NCBI GenBank assembly: GCA_947628635.1
Contig: CANRAX010000007.1
Span: forward strand, 1 to 21,960
Direction of reading: 5' to 3'
Source: an uncultured Bacilli bacterium
GTDB lineage: Bacteria > Bacillota_I > Bacilli_A > RF39 > UBA660
DNA length: 21,960 nt
The position numbers and the translations under genes are program-made. This document shows, piece after piece, positions 7,362-15,809 of the stretch (position 1 is its first letter; the number at the start of each line of letters is the position of its first letter). The notes under the pieces were generated by a model, which was given only the letters and a program-made list of their open reading frames with translations, did no database searches and was not told where the DNA came from.

Positions 7362-7389
7362 AGGCTTTAGAAAAAAAGGAAGTATGTCT

Positions 7390-8667
7390 ATGCGTAGTGT
7401 TGGAATTCTTACTTTAGGTTGTAAAGTAAATACTTATGAAAGTGAATATATTATTGATTTATTAAAAAAAGCTAATTATGAGATAAAAGATTTTAATGAC
7501 TTTTGTGATGTTTATATTATTAATACCTGTACCGTTACAAATACTAGTGATATAAAATCTAAAAAAATGATAAGAAAAGCTATAAAACAAAATAAAGATG
7601 CTTGTGTTGTAGCGATGGGTTGTTTTATTGAAGCAAATAAAGATATTAATATTGAAGGCTTAGATATTATTATTGGTAATCGAGATAAATCAAAAATAGT
7701 AGAACTTTTAGATCAATATTTTTTAAAAAAGGAAACTATTAAGCGCTTATATGAAAATGAAGTTCGAGATTTTGAAGATATGTATATTACTAACTTTCCT
7801 AATCGTACTAGAGCTTTTGTAAAAATACAAGATGGTTGTGAAACTTTTTGTACTTATTGTATAATTCCCTTTGTAAGAGGTAAATGTCGAAGTAAAGAGA
7901 TGGCAAAAGTTCTTTCAGAAATAAAAGATTTAGTAAATAATTCATATCAAGAAATTGTCTTAACAGGTATTCATACAGGTAATTATGGTGTTGATTTAGA
8001 GACAAATTTTGCGACTCTTTTAAAAGAAATTGTCAAAATAAAAGGTCTTAAAAGATTAAGAATTTCTTCAATTGAAATAACAGAATTAACTGATGAAGTT
8101 TTAGATATTATTGCAAAGGAAAAAGTAATAGTTAATCATTTACATATACCATTACAAGCTGGTAGTGATGAAATTTTAAAACTTATGAATAGAAAGTATG
8201 ACTTAGACTATTTCTTTAAGAAAATTGCGCAAATTAGAGCTATTAGACCAAATATTTCAATTTCAACAGATGTAATAGTTGGTTTTCCAGGTGAAACAGA
8301 AGAATTATTTCAGCAAACTTTAACTAATTGTAAAAAATTAGCCTTTAGTAAAATACATGTTTTTCCTTTTTCCGAAAGAAAAATGACTAAAGCAGAAACA
8401 TTACCTAATAAAATAGAGAATAATATAAAAAAGGCCAATGCTAGAAGATTACTAGCTTTGTCTAAAGAATTAGAAATTAATTATATGGAAAAATTTATAG
8501 ATAAAGAAGTAGAAGTTTTAATAGAAGAAGTTAAAGATGGATATAGTTATGGTCATACTAGTGAATTTTTGCATATAAAAATAGCTAAAGAACTGCAAAG
8601 AAATACTTTTGTTAAAGTCAAAATTAAAGAAGTTGATTATCCTTATTGTATTGGAGAGATGCTATGA
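7390..8667 (+). CDS. mtaB: tRNA t6A37 methylthiotransferase MtaB
   Basis: Radical-SAM methylthiotransferase that converts t6A37 to ms2t6A37 in tRNAs reading ANN codons. The 425-residue protein has an N-terminal UPF0004 domain with cluster cysteines C11 (LGCKVN), C47 (NTCTVT) and C78 (MGC). The radical-SAM domain has CETFCTYC (C150, C154, C157) preceded by RTRAFVKIQDG, the form seen in MtaB rather than MiaB or RimO, and later HIPLQAGSDEIL and VGFPGETEE. A TRAM-like C-terminal domain follows. Two starts are possible, 7384 and 7390. I prefer 7390 because AAGGAAG (7376-7382) is then at 7 nt rather than 1 nt, and the protein begins at the family's normal position. The stop overlaps the recD2 start. 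Confidence 0.93.
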   Translation: MRSVGILTLGCKVNTYESEYIIDLLKKANYEIKDFNDFCDVYIINTCTVTNTSDIKSKKMIRKAIKQNKDACVVAMGCFIEANKDINIEGLDIIIGNRDKSKIVELLDQYFLKKETIKRLYENEVRDFEDMYITNFPNRTRAFVKIQDGCETFCTYCIIPFVRGKCRSKEMAKVLSEIKDLVNNSYQEIVLTGIHTGNYGVDLETNFATLLKEIVKIKGLKRLRISSIEITELTDEVLDIIAKEKVIVNHLHIPLQAGSDEILKLMNRKYDLDYFFKKIAQIRAIRPNISISTDVIVGFPGETEELFQQTLTNCKKLAFSKIHVFPFSERKMTKAETLPNKIENNIKKANARRLLALSKELEINYMEKFIDKEVEVLIEEVKDGYSYGHTSEFLHIKIAKELQRNTFVKVKIKEVDYPYCIGEML

Positions 8668-10856
8668 CAGAATTTATAAAAGGAAATTTTAGAAAAAGCA
8701 TTTTTCGAAATTCTACCGGTTATAATATCGGTATTTTTCGAGTAAGCAACACAAATAGTAGTGCTTTAGAAGAATATGTTGGTAAAACAATTACTTTTAC
8801 GGGTTATTTTCATGAATTAAACGAAGAAGATACTTATATATTTTATGGAAAGAAAGTTCATCATGAAAAATATGGTGAACAATTTCAAGTAGAAAGCTAT
8901 GAAAGATGTAAGCCTGAGGAAAAAGATAGTATTAAAGAATTTTTAACCAGTGGTCTTTTCAAAGGAATAGGTGAAAAAAAAGCTCAAGCAATTGTTGATG
9001 TCTTAGGTAAAGATACTTTAAAAGTTATTTTAGATAATCCTCAAAATTTAATACTTATTCCCGGAATAACTAGAAAAAATATTGATGAGTTACATACAAA
9101 ATTGAAAGATTATGAAGCAAGTTATGAAACTATTATTTATTTAAGTGAATTAGGTTTTAATACAAAAGACGCTATGCTTATATATAATTACTATAAAAGT
9201 AATACAAGAAAAATCATAGAAGAAGATATTTATCAGTTAGTAAAAGATATAAATGATATAAACTTTAAAAAAATTGATAGTATTTTTCTTCATAAAGGAG
9301 AAAAAAAAGACAGTTTTATTCGAATTAAAGCCGCTCTTTTATATATAATGCAAGAGGTAAGTAATACTTATGGACATAGTTATTATTATGAAGAAGAACT
9401 TATTTCTTTATTGCCTCGTGTTTTGGGAGTTAATATTTCAGAAGAAATTTTTTTTGAAGCCTTAGAAACATTAATAAAAAACCTAGAAGTTATAAAAGTT
9501 GATTTAAAATATTATTTAAAAGAAATGTATGAAGCTGAAAAATTAATTGTAAGAAGATTTAATCTTCTTGCCCATGAAAAAGATATTAAGATAACTAATT
9601 TAGATGAAAAAATTAACGAAATAGAAAAGTTTTATGCTATTAAATATAATGAAGATCAATTAGAAGCTATTAAAAAAAGTTGCCTAAAGCATTTTTTAAT
9701 TATTACTGGAGGACCTGGCACTGGTAAAACAACAATTATGAAAGCTATTGTCGAATTAATTAGAATAACAAATAAATTTTCAATAGAAGATTTAATAAAT
9801 AAAGTAGCTCTTTTAGCGCCAACAGGAAGAGCGGCAAAAAGAATGAGTGAAGCAACAACTTTAAGAGCTTCTACAATACATCGCTTTTTAAAATGGCAAA
9901 AAGAAACTAATAAGTTCCAAGTTAATGAATATAACAAAAGTAAGGTTCAATATGTCATAATTGATGAAGCTAGTATGATAGATACTTATTTAATGGCTAA
10001 TCTATTAAAAGGTTTATCAGTCAATTGTAAAATTATTTTAGTAGGAGATGATCATCAATTACCATCAGTTGGACCAGGACAAGTTTTACATGATTTGATT
10101 GCTAGTGAAAGACTGGAAGTAGTTGAATTAAAAAAACTTTATCGTCAAGGTAGAGATTCTAATATCATAAATTTAGCTTATCAAATTAGAAATGGTAAAA
10201 TTGATAGAAGTATTTTTAATCAAGAAGCTGATTTAACTTTTATTGATTGTAAGACAAAAGATGTTTTAGATAATATTATGGAAGTTGCTTCTACTTATAA
10301 AGATTTATCATATAAGAATTTCCAAATATTAGCGCCTATGTATAAAGGTTTAAATGGAATTGACGCTATTAATAAGGAAGTACAGAAACTTTATAATAAA
10401 AAAGCTGATAATAAAAAAGAAATTGTAATAGGGGAATTTGTTTTTAGAGAAGAAGATAAGGTTATTCAACTTACGAATATGCCTGATGATAATGTTTATA
10501 ATGGAGATATTGGTTTAGTAGATGAAATAAAAGTTGCTCCTAAAAAAGAAACTAATATTAATTTTGATGGTAATTATGTTAAATATACACCTTCTAATTT
10601 TTCTAATTTTCGTTTAGCTTATGCGATATCAATTCATAAAGCTCAAGGTAGTGAGTTTGATGTTGTCATATTGCCATTGGTAAAATCTTACAGTAAAATG
10701 CTTTATCGCAAACTAGTTTATACAGCTGTTACAAGGGCAAAGAAAAAATTATATTTAATTGGTAATTTAGAGGCTTTAGATATGGCTGTTTTAAATACAT
10801 CGGCAGATATAAGAAGAACAACGATAAAAGATTTTTTAATTGATGGTATAAAATAA
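8664..10856 (+). CDS. recD2: RecD2-type ATP-dependent DNA helicase
   Basis: SF1B 5'-3' helicase acting in DNA repair and replication without RecBC. The 730-residue protein has an N-terminal OB-like region (about 1-85), tandem helix-hairpin-helix segments (about 88-200) and the motor. The motor shows Walker A GGPGTGKTT (349-357), APTGRAA (about 385-391), Walker B VIIDEAS (about 431-437), LVGDDHQLPSVGPGQV (about 459-474), then AYAISIHKAQGSEFDVVILPL and the final YTAVTRAKKKLYLIG. The long N-terminal extension distinguishes RecD2 from RecBCD-type RecD. The start is the ATG at 8664, overlapping the mtaB TGA as ATGA, with GGAGAG ten bases upstream. The upstream TTG at 8646 has no such support. Confidence 0.95.
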   Translation: MTEFIKGNFRKSIFRNSTGYNIGIFRVSNTNSSALEEYVGKTITFTGYFHELNEEDTYIFYGKKVHHEKYGEQFQVESYERCKPEEKDSIKEFLTSGLFKGIGEKKAQAIVDVLGKDTLKVILDNPQNLILIPGITRKNIDELHTKLKDYEASYETIIYLSELGFNTKDAMLIYNYYKSNTRKIIEEDIYQLVKDINDINFKKIDSIFLHKGEKKDSFIRIKAALLYIMQEVSNTYGHSYYYEEELISLLPRVLGVNISEEIFFEALETLIKNLEVIKVDLKYYLKEMYEAEKLIVRRFNLLAHEKDIKITNLDEKINEIEKFYAIKYNEDQLEAIKKSCLKHFLIITGGPGTGKTTIMKAIVELIRITNKFSIEDLINKVALLAPTGRAAKRMSEATTLRASTIHRFLKWQKETNKFQVNEYNKSKVQYVIIDEASMIDTYLMANLLKGLSVNCKIILVGDDHQLPSVGPGQVLHDLIASERLEVVELKKLYRQGRDSNIINLAYQIRNGKIDRSIFNQEADLTFIDCKTKDVLDNIMEVASTYKDLSYKNFQILAPMYKGLNGIDAINKEVQKLYNKKADNKKEIVIGEFVFREEDKVIQLTNMPDDNVYNGDIGLVDEIKVAPKKETNINFDGNYVKYTPSNFSNFRLAYAISIHKAQGSEFDVVILPLVKSYSKMLYRKLVYTAVTRAKKKLYLIGNLEALDMAVLNTSADIRRTTIKDFLIDGIK

Positions 10857-10891
10857 CTTGATTAGGAAAGACTATAATTAGAGGTGAAATT

Positions 10892-11050
10892 ATGAAAAAA
10901 AGTACAATGATGGCTATGCTTTTTGGTGGATTAGGTGTTATGGGCTATATGTATATGCAAAAAAATCCACAAATGATGGAAAATATGCGTAATATGGTAA
11001 AAAGTGCTGCCAAAAAAACATATGATAAATTAGAAGATATGGAAAATTAA
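10892..11050 (+). CDS. Met-rich 52-residue membrane miniprotein
   Basis: A short open frame starting at an ATG preceded by GAGGTG (10881-10886) and ending in TAA. The product has a hydrophobic helix (about 5-22, MMAMLFGGLGVMGYMYM) followed by a charged amphipathic tail with KSAAKKTYDKLEDME. Twelve of 52 residues are methionine. The layout (short membrane anchor plus helical tail) loosely resembles YtxH-like small proteins, but I do not recognise it. The gene follows recD2 by 35 nt and may be cotranscribed with it. The good ribosome-binding site and coherent membrane-plus-tail sequence favour a real gene. Confidence 0.7.
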   Translation: MKKSTMMAMLFGGLGVMGYMYMQKNPQMMENMRNMVKSAAKKTYDKLEDMEN

Positions 11051-11055
11051 TAAAT

Positions 11056-11171
11056 CTTTTAGACTTTAAGCGTCTTTTTAGAAAAAATTCTTAGGTCTAA
11101 AAGGAAAAAATAAAATCAAATTTGAGTGCTATTGGATTTTTCTAAATACACTCTTTTTTATTTTTGATTTT
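11056..11171 (+). other. Fold-prone intergenic segment between the miniprotein gene and parE
   Basis: This stretch contains several nested complementary pairs. CTTTTAGAC (11056-11064) pairs with GTCTAAAAG (11095-11103), 9 perfect pairs extendable by a G-U and an A-U. AAAATCAAA (11112-11120) pairs with TTTGATTTT (11163-11171), enclosing GAGTG (11124-11128) with CACTC (11149-11153), which is followed by T6. The GAGTG/CACTC hairpin could act as a weak terminator for the miniprotein gene. The rest is unexplained and could be a small RNA or merely AT-rich chance pairing. Confidence 0.35.
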
Positions 11172-11231
11172 CTTTACAAAATAATAAGATAGTTTTAAGA
11201 CTTTAAAGCTGTAAAATAAAGTAAAGCAAAG

Positions 11232-11260
11232 TTGAAAAATAGCAAAAATTTAATTATAAT
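11232..11260 (+). promoter_or_regulatory. Sigma-A promoter of parE-parC
   Basis: TTGAAA (11232-11237), an exact 17-nt spacer and a perfect TATAAT (11255-11260). The predicted start near 11267 leaves a short leader carrying the AGGAG site of parE. Confidence 0.82.
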
Positions 11261-11290
11261 AGTAGATAGCGAAGATTAGGAGTGATATTA

Positions 11291-13192
11291 ATGGCTTTAA
11301 AATATGATGAGTCATCAATAAAAATATTAGAAGGATTAGAAGCTGTAAGAAAAAGACCTGGTATGTATATTGGTTCTACTGATAAAAGAGGTCTTCATCA
11401 TCTAGTATGGGAAATAGTTGATAATTCTATTGATGAAGCTATTAATGGTTTTGGAGATTATATTAAAATAATTCTTCATAAAGATAAATCAATTAGTATA
11501 GAAGATCATGGGCGAGGTATTCCAACCGGAATGCATGCTTCAGGCCGATCAACACCAGAAGTTATTTTTACGGTTTTGCATGCTGGTGGTAAATTTGAAC
11601 AAGATGGATATAAAGTTTCAGGTGGATTGCATGGAGTTGGTTCTAGTGTTGTTAATGCTTTATCAAAATGGATGGAAGTTACTATAAAACATAATAAAGA
11701 AGAGTATTTTATTAGTTTTCAGAATGGTGGCGAAGTTAAAGAGCCATTGAAAAAGATAGGAACTACTAATAAAACAGGAACAACAGTCAGATTTTTGCCC
11801 GATGATACTATTTTTTCAACGATAAATTTTTCCTATACAACAATTTGTGAAAGAATGCAAGAGTCAGCCTTTTTACTTAAAGGAATTACTATCGAAGTTA
11901 TTGATGAAGAAGATGAAAGAAATGCTAAATTTCATTATGAAAGAGGAATTGAAGAATTTGTTGAGGAGTTAAATAAAGGTAAAGAAGAACTTCATAAAGT
12001 TTTAGCTATTACTGGGCAAAAGGATAAAATTGAAGTTGATATTGCTCTTCAATATACAAATACTTATAATGAAGAGATAGTTAGTTTTGTAAATAATGTT
12101 AAAACAATCGATGGTGGTACCCATGAAGTAGGTTTTAAAACAGCTTTAACAAGAGTTTTTAATGATTATGCTAAAAGTAATGGATTTGTTAAAGAAAAAG
12201 ATAAGGCTTTAGAAGGTAGTGATGTTCGAGAAGGTTTAACGGCTGTTATTAGTTTAAAAATTCCCGAAAACATTTTACAATTTGAGGGTCAAACAAAAGG
12301 TAAATTAGGAACGCCTTCAGCAAAGAATGTTGTTGAAAACATTGTAACCGAACAAATGCGTGTTTATTTAGAAGAAAATAAAGGTATTGCCATAGAAATT
12401 ATTAATAAAAGTTTACGAAGTAAAATTGCTCGTGAAGCGGCCAGAAAAGCGCGAGAAGAAGCTCGTAAGGGAACGAAGAAAAATGCTAAAGAACGTTCTT
12501 TATCAGGAAAATTAGCTCCTGCTCAAAGTAAGGATAAAGCTAAAAAAGAGTTATTCTTAGTCGAAGGTGACTCTGCTGGTGGTTCAGCTAAACAAGGACG
12601 TGATAGACGTTATCAAGCGATACTTCCATTACGAGGAAAAGTTTTAAATACTGAAAAGACTAAAGAAGAAGACATTTTAAAAAATGAAGAAATTAATACG
12701 ATGATTTATACCATTGGTGCTGGTTATGGGGCTAATTTTGATATAAAAGATTGTGAATATAATAAAGTTATAATTATGAGTGATGCAGATGAAGATGGTG
12801 GGCATATTCAATGTTTATTGTTAACTTTCTTTTATCGTTATATGAGACCATTGATTGAAGACGGACGCCTTTTTGTAGCTCTTCCTCCGTTGTTTAAAAT
12901 CCAATCTGGTAAAGATATAGAGTATGCTTATAGTATTGAGGAAATGCAAGAAAAAGCCAAGGGAAAAAAATGTGAAATTCAAAGATATAAAGGTCTTGGT
13001 GAAATGAATGCGGATCAGTTATGTGAAACAACAATGAAGCCTGGTAGTCGTACTTTGATTAGAGTTAATATTGAAGATGCTCAATTAGCAGAAAAAAGGG
13101 TATCTATCTTGATGGGTGATGATGTTCCACCACGTAAAGAATGGATAGATGAAAATGTTGAATTTACATTGGAAGATAGTTATGAAATATAA
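11291..13192 (+). CDS. parE: DNA topoisomerase IV subunit B
   Basis: ATPase subunit of topoisomerase IV, which decatenates daughter chromosomes. The 633-residue protein has a GHKL ATPase domain with E41 and N45 in EIVDNSIDEA, D72 in EDHGRG and the lid GGLHGVGSSVVNALS (about 111-125). A transducer domain follows, then the TOPRIM domain with E425 in EGDSAGG and D498/D500/D502 in DADEDGGHI, and finally the QRYKGLGEMN segment. ParE rather than GyrB is supported by DESSIKILEGLEAVRKRPGMYIG, FSTINFSYTTICERMQESAFLLKG and adjacency to parC. The start is the ATG at 11291, with AGGAG eight bases upstream; the in-frame GTG at 11282 is less likely. TOPRIM has DADEDGGH rather than the more usual A before H. 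Confidence 0.95.
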   Translation: MALKYDESSIKILEGLEAVRKRPGMYIGSTDKRGLHHLVWEIVDNSIDEAINGFGDYIKIILHKDKSISIEDHGRGIPTGMHASGRSTPEVIFTVLHAGGKFEQDGYKVSGGLHGVGSSVVNALSKWMEVTIKHNKEEYFISFQNGGEVKEPLKKIGTTNKTGTTVRFLPDDTIFSTINFSYTTICERMQESAFLLKGITIEVIDEEDERNAKFHYERGIEEFVEELNKGKEELHKVLAITGQKDKIEVDIALQYTNTYNEEIVSFVNNVKTIDGGTHEVGFKTALTRVFNDYAKSNGFVKEKDKALEGSDVREGLTAVISLKIPENILQFEGQTKGKLGTPSAKNVVENIVTEQMRVYLEENKGIAIEIINKSLRSKIAREAARKAREEARKGTKKNAKERSLSGKLAPAQSKDKAKKELFLVEGDSAGGSAKQGRDRRYQAILPLRGKVLNTEKTKEEDILKNEEINTMIYTIGAGYGANFDIKDCEYNKVIIMSDADEDGGHIQCLLLTFFYRYMRPLIEDGRLFVALPPLFKIQSGKDIEYAYSIEEMQEKAKGKKCEIQRYKGLGEMNADQLCETTMKPGSRTLIRVNIEDAQLAEKRVSILMGDDVPPRKEWIDENVEFTLEDSYEI

Positions 13193-13210
13193 AAGAAATA
13201 GGTGATAAAA

Positions 13211-15763
13211 ATGCCCAGAAAAAAAACAGAAACGGAAGAAATAATTGAAAAAATATTTGACTATACACTTGAAGATATAATGGGGGAACGTTTTGGAAGT
13301 TACTCAAAATATATTATTCAAGATAGAGCTATTCCTGATGCTAGAGATGGTTTAAAACCAGTTCAAAGAAGAATTCTTTATTCTATGCATAAGGAGAAAA
13401 ATACCTTTGATAAACCATATCGTAAAAGTGCTAAAACAGTTGGTGATGTAATAGGTAATTATCATCCTCATGGTGATACTTCTATATATGATGCAATGGT
13501 CAGAATGAGTCAATCTTGGAAGACGCGTCTTCCTTATATTGATATGCATGGAAATAATGGTTCTATTGATGGTGATAGTCCCGCTGCTTATCGTTATACC
13601 GAGGCAAGACTTTCTAAAATAGCCAATGAAATGTTAAAAGATATCGATAAAAATACGGTTGAGTTTGCTCCTAATTTTGATGATTCGACTGTTGAGCCAA
13701 CGGTTTTGCCAGCTAAATTTCCTGCTCTTTTAGTATATGGTGCTCAAGGTATTTCAGCTGGTTATGCAACTAATATTCCACCTCATAATTTAAATGAAGT
13801 AATTGACGCTGTTATTTATCGAATTGATAATCCTAATTGTGAACTTGAGACATTGATGAAGTATGTTAAAGGTCCAGATTTTCCAACTGGCGGTGTTGTT
13901 GAAGGTTTAGCCGGCATAAAAGATGCCTATGAAACAGGTCGGGGACGGATAATTGTTAAAAGTAAATATAGTATTGAAGAAGCTAAAGGTGAAAAAGCCA
14001 TTGTCATTACGGAAATACCTTTTGAAGTAAATAAGGCCTTAATGGTTAAAAAAATTGATGATATTCGTATCGATAAAAAAATTGATGGTATCTTAGAAGT
14101 TAGAGACGAGTCAGCTAGTGATATTAGAATTGTTATCGATGTAAAAAAGAATGCAAATACAGATTTAATTATAAATTACTTATTAAAAAATACAGATATG
14201 CAAATTAGTTATAATTTTAACGTTGTTGCGATTGTTAATAGAAGGCCAAAACTATTAGGATTAAAGTCAGCTTTAGATGCTTTTATTGCTCATCAAAAAG
14301 AAGTAGTTAAAAGAAGAACCGAATTTGATTTGCAACATGCCAAAGCTCGTTTCCATATTGTTGAAGGTTTAATTAAATGTATTTCTATTTTAGATGAAGT
14401 TATTAAAGTAATTAGAGCTTCTAAAAATAAAAGTGACGCTAAAGATAATTTAGTAAAAGAATTTGCTTTTTCAGAAGAACAAGCAGAAGCTATTGTTACT
14501 TTACAATTATATCGTTTAACTAATACAGATGTTGTTGCTTTAGAAAATGAACTTGCTGCCTTAGAAAAAATTATTAATGGTTTAAGCGCTATTTTAGGTA
14601 GTGAAGATGTTTTAAAAAGTGTTATGAAAAAAGATTTGCGAGATGTAAAAAAAGAATATGTTACACCACGCCTTACGGAAATTAAAGAAGAAATTACAGA
14701 AATAAAAATTCAAGCGGAAGAACTCATTCCTAAAGAAGACTGTGTAGTTATGCTTACTAAAGATGGCTATATCAAAAGAACATCTTTTAGAAGTTATTCA
14801 GCAAGTAAAGAAGAAATACCTACTATAAAAGAAAATGATTATATCTTGGGTATTTATGAAATGTCCACGACAGATACTTTGTTGGTGTTTACATCAGGTG
14901 GAAATTATCTACATATTCCAGTTCATATTATTCCTGATTTAAAATGGAAGGATATGCCTAAACATGTAAGTAATATTATTGAACTTCCTAAAGAAGAAAG
15001 TATTGTTGCCGCAGTTGCAGCTTATGATTTTGACTCTGATAAAAACATTATAATTACAACAAAGAATGGTATGATTAAAAGAAGTAAACTAAAGGATTTC
15101 AAATTACAAAGATATAATAAAGCTACATCTTGTATGAAACTAAAAGATAAAGATGAAGTTATCGATGTTTTATTAGAAGAAAAACCTTATCTTTTCCTAG
15201 TAACAAATTCTGGTTATGCTCTTAGCTTTAAAACTAGTGAAGTACCACTTGTTGGAGTTAAAGCTTCAGGCGTTAAGGGTATGAAATTAAAGGATGATTT
15301 TGTAGTAAGTGTTAATAATTTTTCTCCTCAAACAGATGAATTTATTTCAGTTATTACTGATAAAGGAACAGGAAAAAGAGTCCGTTTACAAGAATTTGAA
15401 ATATCTTCTAGAACAAGAAGAGGCTTGCTACTAATTAGAGAGGTTAAATCCAATCCCCATCAAATAATTAAGACATTTATTACAGAGTCAAAAAATGTAA
15501 TTGGAATTAAAAATAATGAAATTAGTTTTATAAAATTAACAGAGTTACCTATTGCTGATCGTTATTCTATGGGTAGCCAAATTACTAAACATAAACTAAA
15601 TACAGCCTTTTTGTTAGCTAATTTAGTAAGTAAGCAAAAACAACAATTACAAATGGCTGTCGAAGAGGTTCAAGTCGAAGAAAAGCCAAGTTCAAAAAAA
15701 GATAATATATCTTTAAAAGAAATTGATGATAGACTTATGAGTATTGATGATTTTCTAAAATAA
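13211..15763 (+). CDS. parC: DNA topoisomerase IV subunit A
   Basis: DNA-cleaving and religating subunit of topoisomerase IV. The 850-residue protein has the breakage-reunion domain with IPDARDGLKPVQRRILY and catalytic Tyr129 in RYTEARLS, a helical tower, and a C-terminal beta-pinwheel (about 490-810). The quinolone-determining region reads HPHGDTSIYDAM, so the positions equivalent to Staphylococcus GrlA S80 and E84 are T90 and D94. A charged tail follows the pinwheel and ends in SLKEIDDRLMSIDDFLK. The start is the ATG at 13211 after AGGTGAT; an in-frame GTG lies within that site at 13202. It begins 18 nt after parE and is surely cotranscribed with it. Confidence 0.95.
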   Translation: MPRKKTETEEIIEKIFDYTLEDIMGERFGSYSKYIIQDRAIPDARDGLKPVQRRILYSMHKEKNTFDKPYRKSAKTVGDVIGNYHPHGDTSIYDAMVRMSQSWKTRLPYIDMHGNNGSIDGDSPAAYRYTEARLSKIANEMLKDIDKNTVEFAPNFDDSTVEPTVLPAKFPALLVYGAQGISAGYATNIPPHNLNEVIDAVIYRIDNPNCELETLMKYVKGPDFPTGGVVEGLAGIKDAYETGRGRIIVKSKYSIEEAKGEKAIVITEIPFEVNKALMVKKIDDIRIDKKIDGILEVRDESASDIRIVIDVKKNANTDLIINYLLKNTDMQISYNFNVVAIVNRRPKLLGLKSALDAFIAHQKEVVKRRTEFDLQHAKARFHIVEGLIKCISILDEVIKVIRASKNKSDAKDNLVKEFAFSEEQAEAIVTLQLYRLTNTDVVALENELAALEKIINGLSAILGSEDVLKSVMKKDLRDVKKEYVTPRLTEIKEEITEIKIQAEELIPKEDCVVMLTKDGYIKRTSFRSYSASKEEIPTIKENDYILGIYEMSTTDTLLVFTSGGNYLHIPVHIIPDLKWKDMPKHVSNIIELPKEESIVAAVAAYDFDSDKNIIITTKNGMIKRSKLKDFKLQRYNKATSCMKLKDKDEVIDVLLEEKPYLFLVTNSGYALSFKTSEVPLVGVKASGVKGMKLKDDFVVSVNNFSPQTDEFISVITDKGTGKRVRLQEFEISSRTRRGLLLIREVKSNPHQIIKTFITESKNVIGIKNNEISFIKLTELPIADRYSMGSQITKHKLNTAFLLANLVSKQKQQLQMAVEEVQVEEKPSSKKDNISLKEIDDRLMSIDDFLK

Positions 15764-15809
15764 AAAAAGAGACTTTCAATCATTAATTTGATTTTGGAGT
15801 CTCTTTTTT
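15763..15809. terminator. Bidirectional terminator between parC and the metallopeptidase gene
   Basis: A perfect 12-bp stem AAAAAAGAGACT (15763-15774) with AGTCTCTTTTTT (15798-15809). The loop has an inner AATCA/TGATT pairing (15778-15782 with 15789-15793). It serves both strands: T-run on the right for parC and A-run on the left for the minus-strand gene. It covers the parC stop and the last codons of the minus-strand gene. Confidence 0.9.

Noticed and set aside
12800..13192. Assignment of the 11291-13192 gene as gyrB
   Set aside because: Lacks GyrB-like context, and the sequence patterns plus adjacency to parC favour ParE.
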